Shown piece after piece: positions 1 to 7,989 of a stretch of 64,000 nucleotides of DNA. The notes under the pieces are model-generated. The model saw only the letters and a program-made list of their open reading frames with translations. It did not search any database and had not been told where the DNA came from. Numbering within the stretch: position 1 is the stretch's first letter; each line of letters opens with the position of its first letter. Position numbers and translations under genes: made by a program. The DNA is from Nocardia sp. BMG111209. GTDB taxonomy: Bacteria > Actinomycetota > Actinomycetes > Mycobacteriales > Mycobacteriaceae. Location: NCBI RefSeq assembly GCF_000381925.1, contig NZ_KB907308.1:682001-746000 (forward strand). The letters are read 5' to 3'.

Positions 1-333
1 GTCGAGGCCGTGGCACTGGATGTGCACTTGGTCGCTGGCGGCCTGGACGTCGCCGCCGGCGTTCGAGCCCCAGGCCGTCACCATCTCGTGGCGGACCGCG
101 TGGTCCAGGCCCTGTGGGTAGTAGGGCGGATCGGCCGGGTCCAGCGGCCGGCCGAGCGAGACCACCGTCCCGGTCCGGACGGCCGCGGTCGCCCGCAGCA
201 CGTTCCGGGTGGTGACGAGGTTGAGGGTCCCGCGTTCGTCGTCGGCGCCCCAGCGTCCCCAGTTCGGCCGGACGCCGAGGTGGACGGCGTGCGCGTGCAC
301 CTCGTCGGGAGACTTCTGCCGGTATTCGGTCAT
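1..333 (-). CDS. Cyclase-family hydrolase, partial (C-terminus beyond the window)
   Basis: The first 111 residues of a protein running off the left edge are visible. Residues 28-38 read WGADDERGTLN, the N-terminal signature of the cyclase family (PF04199, metal-dependent hydrolases related to kynurenine formamidase). The visible part stops at HIQCHGLD, just before the expected metal-binding motif. The ATG at 333 has GGAGGT seven bases upstream. An in-frame ATG at 354 overlaps the stop of the preceding hydrolase gene (ATGA), so a start seven codons earlier is possible. It is the last visible gene of the operon starting at 6740. Its substrate cannot be read from the sequence. Confidence 0.8.
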   Translation of the reverse strand, partial: MTEYRQKSPDEVHAHAVHLGVRPNWGRWGADDERGTLNLVTTRNVLRATAAVRTGTVVSLGRPLDPADPPYYPQGLDHAVRHEMVTAWGSNAGGDVQAASDQVHIQCHGLD

Positions 334-350
334 GATCCGTACCTCCGTCG

Positions 351-2081
351 TCATCCGAGGAAATCGCGGTAGATGCGCATGGTGGCCGAGGCGGCGGCCG
401 GGTCGGGATCCGGCCACCAGACCGTCGCCGGGGTGGGGACGATCGTCAGGAGGTCGCCCGGTACCAGGGTGGCCGCGTCGTCCAGCGCGTTCGCGAGCAT
501 GTCGTGCGGTCCCGCGGTGAGGATCGCGGGCCGGCGCAGGTGCGGCAGCCGGGAGCGGGTGTCGTAACCGAAGCCGGCGCGGTAGGCGAGGTCGTAGGTC
601 GTCCCGCTCTCCAGGATGCCCACGGCGTAGAGCTGGAGTTCGGCCGCGGCCGGGATGCCGATCGCGCGCGTCGCCGCGTGCTCGACGCGGTACCAGGGCC
701 AGTAGGAGAACATGTCCCGGCGCCAGTTCCAGATCAGCTGCAGGTGCAGGCCGAACGGGTCCGGGGCGAAATCCGGGAAATAGTTGGCCAGCAGGTCGTC
801 CCGGAATTCCGGGGTCACCATGACCGGCGCCTCGTAGACGCCTTTACCGATCCGGTCGGGTTCCGTGACGGTCATCTCGAGGGCGACGCAGGCGCCGGTG
901 TGGGAACCCCAGACGTCGAAGGTGTCCCATCCGAGGGCGTCGGCGACCGCGAACGCCTCGCGGGCGAGTGCGGCGATATCGGGGACGCGGTCGCGGGGCT
1001 GCGACAGGCCGTTGCCGAAATAGTCGACCGCGACCGCGGTGCGGGTCTCGGCCAGGCCGCGCAGGACGGGAGCGAATTGCGCGGCGGAACCGCCGCCGGT
1101 GGCCAGCACGAGCACCGGCCGACCGGTCGAACCCGCGCGGCGCAGATGGGCGACGCCGTAGGCGGTGTCGAGGTACTGGTGCCAGATCTCCGTGCCGGGT
1201 GCGGGAGTGGTCGGCGGGGGCACCAGGGGTGCGGCACCGGTCGGCGGGGGTACGGCACCGGTCGACGGAGGTGCGGGAGTGGTCGACGGAGGTGCGGCAC
1301 CGGTCGACGGAGGTGCGGCACCGGTCGACGAGAGCTCGGCACCGGTCGGCACAGGTTCGAGAGCGGTCGACGAGGGATCGGCGGGAGTCGTCGCAATGGG
1401 CGGGGCGAGGACGGCGGGGAGTTCGGCGAGGGTGGCGAGCCGGGTGGCCTCGGGTAGCGACGCCGATGCGGCGGGTAGTGCGGCGGCCGCGAGCCGCCAA
1501 TACCGGACGAATGCCGCCGGATCGGTGACGGCCGCGACGAAGGTCGCGCTGAGGTCGGCGACCCCGGGCAGCGGCGGGCCGGCGGCGATCGGCAGGGTCG
1601 GATCGTCGGCGCGCACCAACCGGCGGTCGCGCAGGAAGGACCAGAACGCGTTGAGGTGCGTGCCGTCGTCGCGGGCCTGCGGCGACGGCGGGGTGAGCCC
1701 GTGCTCGAGCCAGCCGAGCGCGGATTCGACGCCGATCAGCACGGTCACCGCCGTCCGCAGCCGGTGTGCGACCGCCGGCGCCAGGGCCGCGGACAGTTCG
1801 AATGCGACCAGGTCCACGGACTCCTCGCCGAGGAAGGCGAGGCTCTCCGCGACGGCAGCGGCGCAGTCGCCGAGGGAGGTCGTGGCGGCCCGCGCCGAAC
1901 CGCCCACGCCGGGTGGCTCGACGACGATCACCCGGCGGCCGGGCAGCGTGACCAGCAGATCGTCCAGCAGTGTGGCGGCGGCCCGGGTGGGTCCGGCCAG
2001 GGCGACGAGCGTGCGGCCGGTCCCGCCGAGGTGCAGCCGGATCTGCCCGTACCCCGTGGTGACGTAGTGCCGGCCGGTCAT
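351..2081 (-). CDS. Two-lobed alpha/beta-hydrolase-like protein with degenerate catalytic sites
   Basis: A 576-residue protein with two alpha/beta-hydrolase-like halves (about 1-215 and 305-576) joined by a Pro/Ser/Thr/Ala linker built of seven-residue repeats. A normal single-domain hydrolase is 260-300 residues. In the C-terminal lobe the nucleophile elbow, normally GxSxG, reads WGSHTGA near residue 390, so His sits where Ser is expected. The region near the C-terminus where the catalytic His usually lies has none. The N-terminal lobe has FELSA in place of an elbow. It may have a non-hydrolytic role, or belong to the group of homologues with an HTG elbow. Its start overlaps the livF stop (ATGA), so it is translationally coupled to the transporter. 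Confidence 0.75.
   Translation of the reverse strand: MTGRHYVTTGYGQIRLHLGGTGRTLVALAGPTRAAATLLDDLLVTLPGRRVIVVEPPGVGGSARAATTSLGDCAAAVAESLAFLGEESVDLVAFELSAALAPAVAHRLRTAVTVLIGVESALGWLEHGLTPPSPQARDDGTHLNAFWSFLRDRRLVRADDPTLPIAAGPPLPGVADLSATFVAAVTDPAAFVRYWRLAAAALPAASASLPEATRLATLAELPAVLAPPIATTPADPSSTALEPVPTGAELSSTGAAPPSTGAAPPSTTPAPPSTGAVPPPTGAAPLVPPPTTPAPGTEIWHQYLDTAYGVAHLRRAGSTGRPVLVLATGGGSAAQFAPVLRGLAETRTAVAVDYFGNGLSQPRDRVPDIAALAREAFAVADALGWDTFDVWGSHTGACVALEMTVTEPDRIGKGVYEAPVMVTPEFRDDLLANYFPDFAPDPFGLHLQLIWNWRRDMFSYWPWYRVEHAATRAIGIPAAAELQLYAVGILESGTTYDLAYRAGFGYDTRSRLPHLRRPAILTAGPHDMLANALDDAATLVPGDLLTIVPTPATVWWPDPDPAAASATMRIYRDFLG
1228..1374 (-). repeat. Seven tandem 21-bp units encoding a PPSTGAA-type linker
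   Basis: Seven consecutive 21-bp units, each close to ggtgcggcaccggtcgacgg plus one base, run in frame inside the two-lobed hydrolase gene. They encode the flexible linker between the lobes. The central units (1249-1332) are nearly identical and the outer ones have drifted. The unit length is a multiple of three, so slippage changes linker length without breaking the frame. Confidence 0.85.
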
Positions 2082-2845
2082 GCGCGCTCCTCGGCGGTGT
2101 GCAGGGCGCGATCGAGTTCGGGCACCGCGATCTCCGGGTCGAGCCCGAGGTGGCGGGCCACCAGGTCCGGGTTCTCGTCGAGTTCGGCGGGGGTGCCGGA
2201 GGCGATGATGTCGCCGCGGTGGATGAGATAGGCGTGATCGCAGATCGGGAGCGCCTTGGCCGCGTTCTGCTCGACCAGCAGCACCGTGGCGCCGGCGGCG
2301 TGGATCTGCGCGATCGCCTCGAAGACGATGTCCACCAGAGCTGGCGACAGACCCATCGACGGCTCGTCGAGCAGGATCATCGTGGGCTCGGTCATCCAGG
2401 CGCGGGCGATCGCGAGCATCTGCTGCTCACCGCCGCTCATCAGCCCGGCGGTCTGGGACTTGCGCTCGGCCAGGCGCGGGAACAGCTCCCACACCTCGTC
2501 GAGTGCGGCCGAGCGTTTCCGGCCCCGGGCGAACGAGCTGAGCTGGAGATTCTCGAGCACCGTCAACGGGGCGACGACGAGCCGGCCCTCGGGCACCAGC
2601 ACCAGGCCCCGCCGGGTGATCCGATGGGCCGACCGGCCGGTGATGTCCTGCCCGTCGAACGTCACCGTCCCCCGCGTGGGCTCGAGCAGGCCGGCGACGG
2701 TGTTGAGGGTGGTGGACTTGCCGGCGCCGTTCGCGCCGAGCAGGGCGGTCAGCGAACCTCGCTCGACCGCCAGCGACAGCCCGGACAGGGCCGGGATCGT
2801 GCCGTAGCGGACGTCGAGGTCGTCGACGGTCAGGATGGGAGACAT
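2078..2845 (-). CDS. livF: HAAT-family ABC transporter ATPase (LivF type)
   Basis: A 255-residue ATPase of the branched-chain amino acid (HAAT) importer class. It has Walker A GANGAGKST (about 36-44), the signature MSGGEQQML and Walker B MILLDEPSMGLSP. The GEQQ signature and the length fit LivF rather than LivG. It pairs with LivG on the cytoplasmic face of the LivH/LivM permease. It starts 9 bp after livG ends and overlaps the following hydrolase gene by 4 bp. The operon partners are hydrolases and no amino-acid enzyme is present, so the true ligand may not be an amino acid. Confidence 0.9.
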   Translation of the reverse strand: MSPILTVDDLDVRYGTIPALSGLSLAVERGSLTALLGANGAGKSTTLNTVAGLLEPTRGTVTFDGQDITGRSAHRITRRGLVLVPEGRLVVAPLTVLENLQLSSFARGRKRSAALDEVWELFPRLAERKSQTAGLMSGGEQQMLAIARAWMTEPTMILLDEPSMGLSPALVDIVFEAIAQIHAAGATVLLVEQNAAKALPICDHAYLIHRGDIIASGTPAELDENPDLVARHLGLDPEIAVPELDRALHTAEERA

Positions 2846-2854
2846 CGGGGACCC

Positions 2855-3655
2855 CTACTTTCCGAAATAGGCGCGCCGGACCTCGGGGCGGCGCAGACAT
2901 GTCACGGGTTCGTCCTCGGCGATGACCTCACCGGCCGCGATGACCGCGACCCGGTCACAGCTGCGTTCGAGCAGGCGCATGTTGTGCTCGACGACGACGA
3001 TGGTGATCCCCTCGGATCGGAGCCGATCCAGCAGATTCGCGATCGGCAGCCAGTCCGCGTCGTTCATCCCGGCCGTGGGCTCGTCCAGGAGCAGCAGCGA
3101 GGGCCGCATGGCGAGGGCGCGGGCGATCTCGATGCGGCGCTGATCGCCGTACGACATCGTCTCGGCGAGCCGGTCGGCGCTGTCGGACAGCCCGACGAAG
3201 GCCAGCATCTCGTCGGCGGTGGCCCGGATCTCGGCGCGGTCGCGCCGGTCGGCGGGCGAGGCGACCAGGCTCGACAGCAGTGCCGCCTTGCGGTGCCGAT
3301 AGGTGCCGGCCTCCACCTGTTCGCGCACGGTCAGCCCGCGGAACAGCCGGATGTTCTGGAAGGTGCGGGCGACCCCGAGGGCGCTGATCGCCCTGGCGTC
3401 GCGGCCGGTCGCGTCTACGCCGCCGATGGTCATCCGGCCGCCGCTGAACGAGCCGAAGCCGGTGAGCAGGTTGAGCAGCGTCGTCTTACCGGCGCCGTTC
3501 GGTCCCGCGACGCCGAAGATGGTGGCGACGGGGACGTCGAAGCTGACCGAGGACAGCACATGCAGGCCGCCGAAACTCTTGGAGATCGAGTCCAGGCCCA
3601 GCGCCACACCGGTGGTGGTTCGGCTCTTCGACTCGATGGTCGGACCGCCGCTCAT
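2855..3655 (-). CDS. livG: HAAT-family ABC transporter ATPase (LivG type)
   Basis: A 266-residue ATPase with Walker A GPNGAGKTT, a signature variant MSYGDQRRIEIARAL and Walker B LLLLDEPTAGMN. The MSYGDQR signature and the conserved VARTFQNIRLF segment are typical of LivG. It energises import with LivF. Its ATG overlaps the livM stop (ATGA). Confidence 0.9.
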   Translation of the reverse strand: MSGGPTIESKSRTTTGVALGLDSISKSFGGLHVLSSVSFDVPVATIFGVAGPNGAGKTTLLNLLTGFGSFSGGRMTIGGVDATGRDARAISALGVARTFQNIRLFRGLTVREQVEAGTYRHRKAALLSSLVASPADRRDRAEIRATADEMLAFVGLSDSADRLAETMSYGDQRRIEIARALAMRPSLLLLDEPTAGMNDADWLPIANLLDRLRSEGITIVVVEHNMRLLERSCDRVAVIAAGEVIAEDEPVTCLRRPEVRRAYFGK

Positions 3656-4569
3656 TCCGTCACTCCCGCATTCTCCAGTGCCACCCGGCCATCGTCACGT
3701 GACGTGACGCGTGGATGGGATCGGGCCCGCTGCTTCTCCCGCCGTCGCCGCCAGCGCAGCGGGTCGACCAGGCCGCCGGGGAGGAAGCGAATGATCGCGA
3801 GCAGCAGGACGCCGTTGATGATCGACTGTCCGACCGTGACGTATTGGCTGATGTAGACCGGCAGGCCGGTGAACACCACCGCGCCGAGCACCGACCCGGC
3901 CCAGTGGTAGGCACCGCCGAGCACCACACACGCGATGACGGTGACCGACAGGTCGACGTAGAAGGTGTCCGGTCCGATATAGGACAGCTGCGACGCCTGC
4001 ATCACCCCGCCCACCGCGCCGATCGCGCCGCTGAGCCCGAACGCGATGATCTTGACGCGGGCGACGGGGATGCCGAGCGCCTCGGCCACGGCGGGATCCT
4101 CGCGGGTGGCGTCGGCCGCGACGCCGAACTTCGAGCGCCGCAGCGCGAACAGCAGCACACAGACGATCACGAGCAGCGCCGCCATCTGCGGCATCGACAT
4201 CGTGTAGGGCACGACCTCGCCGGCCGAACCACCGGTGCTGCTGCCGAAGTTGACCACGAATACCCGGGTGATCAACACCAGGGCCACGGTGGCCAGGGCC
4301 AGCCAGTGACTCGACAGCTTCAGGAAGACGCGCCCGACCAGCAGGCCGAAGGCACCGGCGGCCGCGGCGCCGAGCACGACGGCGGGCCAGAGGCCGAGTC
4401 CGGTCTCGGTCATCAGCCAGACCGAACCGAACGCGCCGATCGCGGCGAAGGTGACGGTGCCGAAGCTGAGCAGTCCCGTCCACAACGTCACGTAGGTGCT
4501 GAGCGCCAGCACGGCGCCCGCCATCGCGAACATGGTCGCACTCTGCAGGAGGACCAGCGAGGGGTTCAT
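3652..4569 (-). CDS. livM: HAAT-family ABC permease (LivM type)
   Basis: A 305-residue integral membrane protein beginning MNPSLVLLQSATMFAM, with about eight to nine hydrophobic segments. The FGTVTFAAIGAFGSVWLM segment matches the conserved early region of LivM permeases. The frame is open to 4743, but the ATG at 4569 sits four bases after the livH stop and begins the hydrophobic protein, while the upstream extension is Arg/Ser-rich shadow sequence. It forms the transmembrane channel with LivH. Confidence 0.88.
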   Translation of the reverse strand: MNPSLVLLQSATMFAMAGAVLALSTYVTLWTGLLSFGTVTFAAIGAFGSVWLMTETGLGLWPAVVLGAAAAGAFGLLVGRVFLKLSSHWLALATVALVLITRVFVVNFGSSTGGSAGEVVPYTMSMPQMAALLVIVCVLLFALRRSKFGVAADATREDPAVAEALGIPVARVKIIAFGLSGAIGAVGGVMQASQLSYIGPDTFYVDLSVTVIACVVLGGAYHWAGSVLGAVVFTGLPVYISQYVTVGQSIINGVLLLAIIRFLPGGLVDPLRWRRRREKQRARSHPRVTSRDDGRVALENAGVTE

Positions 4570-4573
4570 GACA

Positions 4574-5455
4574 TCACGCCCTTTGGAAGTTGGCCGTGCC
4601 GAGCAGGCCCGTGGGACGGGCGAGCAGGACGACGAGCACGAGACCGAAGGTGATCGCGTCCTGGTAGCCCGCCGAGATGTACGACGCCGACAACGTCTGC
4701 ACCACGCCGATGAGCAGGCCGCCGAGCGCGCTGCCCCGCACATCGCCCATGCCGCCGATCACGACCGCGGCGAAGCCCTGCAGCAGCAGGCCGTCGCCCA
4801 GATTGAAGTTGAAGCTCTGCCCGCCGGCCAGCAGGATCCCGGCCAGCCCGGTGACCGCGCCGGAGAGCAGCGCCGCGCCGATGATCATGGTCCGGGGGTT
4901 GATCCCGGCGATCTGCGCGGACCGCTTGTCGTAGCCGACCGCCCGGATCGCCGCGCCGATATTCGTGCGATGCAGCAGGTGGTAGACGCCCGCGATCACC
5001 ACCGCGGCCAGGATCACCGCGAGCAGCTGGCTGGACAGGATATCGATCGGGCCGATCTCGATCCGCCCGCGCGGGACCGACGAGGGCGGGAAGCCGACCG
5101 GGGTCGCGTGGGTGGCGATGCTGAGGACCTCGCGCAGCGCGATCCACATGCCGATGCTGGCGATGACGGCGCCGAGCAGTTGCACGCCCCGGCGGCGCAG
5201 CGGCTCGAACGCGATCTGGTCGACGAAGACGGCGACGAGTCCGGCCGCGAGCACGCCGGCGATCACGGCCAGCCAGTACGGCAGGCCCGCGTCGGCGATG
5301 GCGAAATAGGTGATCATCGCGCCGTAGGTCGCGTACACGCCCTGGGCCAGATTCAGGATCTGCATCGTCGAGAAGACGATCCCGAAGCCGACGGCGAACA
5401 GGGCGTAGATCGACCCGGTACAGATGCCGTTGATCAGCTGTTCGAGAAACAGCAC
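4574..5455 (-). CDS. livH: HAAT-family ABC permease (LivH type)
   Basis: A 293-residue permease with the LivH N-terminus (LFLEQLINGICTGSIYALFAVGFGIVFSTM) and the conserved ILNLAQG segment. About eight membrane segments follow. It is the second gene of the operon, 82 bp after the binding-protein gene, and its stop is immediately followed by livM. Confidence 0.9.
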   Translation of the reverse strand: MLFLEQLINGICTGSIYALFAVGFGIVFSTMQILNLAQGVYATYGAMITYFAIADAGLPYWLAVIAGVLAAGLVAVFVDQIAFEPLRRRGVQLLGAVIASIGMWIALREVLSIATHATPVGFPPSSVPRGRIEIGPIDILSSQLLAVILAAVVIAGVYHLLHRTNIGAAIRAVGYDKRSAQIAGINPRTMIIGAALLSGAVTGLAGILLAGGQSFNFNLGDGLLLQGFAAVVIGGMGDVRGSALGGLLIGVVQTLSASYISAGYQDAITFGLVLVVLLARPTGLLGTANFQRA

Positions 5456-5537
5456 GGTAGGTCCTCTCGGGATATGGCCCGGTCGGCGGTCGCGGAACCG
5501 CGCGGTGCGGCGGTTCCGCGACGCTCGGGGTGGATCG

Positions 5538-6740
5538 TCAGTTGCTCGGGGTCCAGGGGGCGATGGCGCCGTCCGGCGCGGTGTAGTGGACCGCCTGCAC
5601 GCTGGGGGCCGCGTTGAGCTGACCGTGGTCGAAGGTGACCTTCCCGTAGACCGTGTCGAGTTCGGTCATCTGGCCCAGGGCCTTCGCCAGGCCCGCGCGG
5701 GTGGTGTCGTGGCCGGCCGCCTTCAGGCCCATGGCCAGCGTGTAGATCGCGGTGAAACCCTGGGCGGCGTAGTCGTCCGGATCGTCGCCGTACTTCGCCT
5801 TGTAATCCGCGGCGAAGGTCTTGCCGGCGCCGGTGGCCGAGCTCGCGAGGAAGTAGACCGGGAACGGGACGTTGCCCAGCGCCGCCGGCTGGGACTTGTA
5901 CACGCCGGTGCCGCTGATCGTCTCGCCGCTGACGATCTGACCCGCATAGCCCTTGTCGTGCAGGGCCGCGATGAGCCCGACCGCGTTGGACTGGGTGCCG
6001 ACGACGACGATCGCGTCCGCGTTCTTCTGGATCAGGTCGGTCGCCGCGCCGGTGAAGTTGGTCTGCGTCGAGAGCGTGTCGACCTGCCCGACGTTGCGGA
6101 CGCCGGCCTCGGTCATCCCCTTCTCGAAGGCCTCGGCCTGCGACACGATTCCCGAGTTGTCGGTCATCACGCCGTAGGCGACGGTGGCCGGCTTCTTCTG
6201 CGCGGCGACGGTCTGCGCGAGCTTCTCGTTGGCGGGCTGGGGCATGGTCACCGTGCGGAACACGTACGGCGGCTCGGCGAGATTCACATCGGTCGCACCC
6301 CACAGCACGAGGGGGACCTTCTGCTTGTCGGCGATCGGCTTCGCGGCCCCGGCGACCGTGCTGAGGATGCAGCAGGCGACGCCGACCACGTCCTTGTCGG
6401 CCACGAGCTGGGACACCACGCCGGCGGATTTCGCCGGATCCTCGGATCCCTCCTTCGCGACCAGTTCGATCTTCGTGCCGCCGCCGATCAGGTCGCCGTC
6501 GTTGATCTCCTGGGCGGCGATCCGCGCCCCGTTCGCGAAGGTCTTGCCGGCGCCGGCGATCGGGCCGGTCTCGGCCACGACCATGCCGAGGCTGATCGTC
6601 TTGCTGCCGGTGCCGGTGCCGCCGCCGTCCTTCGCGCAGGCGGTCGCGGTGAGCGCGGTGGCCGCTGTCACGGCCACCGCGAGATACCACGCCCTGCGCA
6701 TGCCTCGCCTTGTCCGAATGGTGGATGTCGTTCCGCGCAC
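5538..6740 (-). CDS. ABC transporter substrate-binding lipoprotein (Peripla_BP_6 type)
   Basis: A 400-residue LivK-like solute receptor. Its N-terminus has an Arg-rich n-region, a hydrophobic stretch and the lipobox TATAC (Cys near residue 34), so it should be exported and lipid-anchored. The mature part begins with the family pattern LGMVVAETGPIAGAGKTFANGARIAAQEIN. The GTG at 6740 has AGGAG five bases upstream. An internal ATG at 6701 would give a shorter but still functional signal peptide. First gene of the operon and ligand-specificity subunit for LivHMGF; the ligand is unknown. Confidence 0.9.
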   Translation of the reverse strand: MRGTTSTIRTRRGMRRAWYLAVAVTAATALTATACAKDGGGTGTGSKTISLGMVVAETGPIAGAGKTFANGARIAAQEINDGDLIGGGTKIELVAKEGSEDPAKSAGVVSQLVADKDVVGVACCILSTVAGAAKPIADKQKVPLVLWGATDVNLAEPPYVFRTVTMPQPANEKLAQTVAAQKKPATVAYGVMTDNSGIVSQAEAFEKGMTEAGVRNVGQVDTLSTQTNFTGAATDLIQKNADAIVVVGTQSNAVGLIAALHDKGYAGQIVSGETISGTGVYKSQPAALGNVPFPVYFLASSATGAGKTFAADYKAKYGDDPDDYAAQGFTAIYTLAMGLKAAGHDTTRAGLAKALGQMTELDTVYGKVTFDHGQLNAAPSVQAVHYTAPDGAIAPWTPSN

Positions 6741-6845
6741 GGAGTCTCCTAGCTCGCCGTTGGGCTGGGCGGCTCGAGCCGGACCGGGCGCCGCAGACGT
6801 CGTCCGGTTCGGTCGAGACTTGTGATGACCGTCATACGGTCTGTT

Positions 6846-6875
6846 CCGTATTCCGAACCGTGGTTCGGAATACGG
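6846..6875. promoter_or_regulatory. Perfect 30-bp palindrome, probable operator of the adjacent IclR regulator
   Basis: The arms CCGTATTCCGAACC and GGTTCGGAATACGG are exact complements around a 2-bp centre, about 105 bp before the binding-protein start. A smaller TGAC-C-GTCA palindrome lies at 6826-6834. The tiny centre argues for a protein-binding site rather than an RNA hairpin. The TTCCGAACC half recurs just upstream of the iclR gene, which makes that regulator the likely ligand. The rest of the 6741-7052 gap holds a 14-bp palindrome (GAACAGCGCTGTTC, 6972-6985) and two copies of CGGGCCCG (7006-7013, 7026-7033) that could pair as the iclR terminator. No gene is visible there. Confidence 0.7.
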
Positions 6876-7052
6876 TCACAGTAAACCGGCGGAGTGAGGT
6901 GCGTCAACGGTTTCGCGGCAAATGCCCGGTAATCGCGAATGCCTATCGACGGAGACCTCCGTTCGTCGGCAGAACAGCGCTGTTCGGAGCGCGGGGGCGC
7001 GTGCGCGGGCCCGCCGCGGATCGCGCGGGCCCGGGGAGCTTTCAGCCGGCGA

Positions 7053-7820
7053 TCAGGAATTCACGCGGGCCGAGAGGTCGGCGGCGAGTTCGACGACGCG
7101 CGCGACGGCCCGCTCGCGCAGGCCGTCGGCGAAGCGATTGGCCGGGCCACCGACGCTCAGCGACGCCACCGCACAGCCGTCGGGACCGAAGACGGGGGCC
7201 GCGACGGCGCACACGTCCTCGATGTAGTCCTCGGTGCTGAACGCGTAGCCCTGCGCGCGGACCTCGGCGAATTTGGCTCGCAGCGCCGCCTCGTCGGTGG
7301 TGCTGCCGGGGGTGAACCGCCGGCGCTCACCGGCCAGGGCGGCCGCCTCGAGCTCCGGGGAGAACGCCGCCAGCACGACGGGCCCGGCCGCGACGTGGTA
7401 CGGGATCACGGCCCCGACCGCGAGGCCGTGCACGCGCACCGGATTGCTGCCCACACACGTCTCGATCGTCACCGCGCCGTGCTGGCCCGGGACCATGAGG
7501 AAGGCGGTGTCGCCGAATTCGTCCGCCAACCGCTGCATGAACGGCAGGGCCTCGTTGCGCAGGTCGAGATCGGCGCGCGCGATCGCACCCAGGACCAGGA
7601 GCCGGGGGCCCAGGCGGTAGTCGCCTTTGGCCGACCGGACCAGCCAGCCCACCGCCACCAGGGTCTGCAGGAGCCGGTAGGTCGTCGTCTTGTTGTATCC
7701 GGTCTCCCGGGTGAACTCGCCGAGCGACAGCTCGCGGCGGTCCGTCGTGTAGAGGTCGAGCAGGCGCGACCCCTTGATGATGGACCCGACGATGTTCTTC
7801 GGGTCGATATCAGGCTCCAT
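7053..7820 (-). CDS. IclR-family transcriptional regulator
   Basis: A 255-residue regulator with an N-terminal winged helix-turn-helix (LSLGEFTRETGYNKTTTYRLLQTLVAVGWL, about residues 31-60) and a C-terminal IclR effector domain ending in FGPDGCAVASLSVGGPANRF. The ATG at 7820 (MEPDIDP) is preferred because the open frame further upstream is low-complexity and runs through the candidate operator. It lies upstream of, and in the same direction as, the transporter-hydrolase operon. The effector is probably the imported compound. Confidence 0.88.
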   Translation of the reverse strand: MEPDIDPKNIVGSIIKGSRLLDLYTTDRRELSLGEFTRETGYNKTTTYRLLQTLVAVGWLVRSAKGDYRLGPRLLVLGAIARADLDLRNEALPFMQRLADEFGDTAFLMVPGQHGAVTIETCVGSNPVRVHGLAVGAVIPYHVAAGPVVLAAFSPELEAAALAGERRRFTPGSTTDEAALRAKFAEVRAQGYAFSTEDYIEDVCAVAAPVFGPDGCAVASLSVGGPANRFADGLRERAVARVVELAADLSARVNS

Positions 7821-7837
7821 CCCCGCAGCGTACCGGA

Positions 7838-7860
7838 ATGCGGAACCCGGTTCGGAAATT
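7838..7860. promoter_or_regulatory. Second, imperfect copy of the TTCCGAACC operator upstream of iclR
   Basis: On the minus strand this reads TTTCCGAACCGGGTTCCGCA, an imperfect inverted repeat sharing the TTCCGAACC half with the perfect palindrome at 6846-6875. It ends about 18 bp upstream of the iclR start codon, in a position suited to autoregulation. Confidence 0.55.
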
Positions 7861-7989
7861 TGCACCGGCCTGTCCCCACGGCCGGGGCGATCCGGACCAC
7901 CGGGACATCCGGGTCTACGGTGTACGGGTGAGATCGACGTCACCGAACCCGGCACGTGGCGGTCCGCCCGCTGCCGGCGCGGTCCGCGC

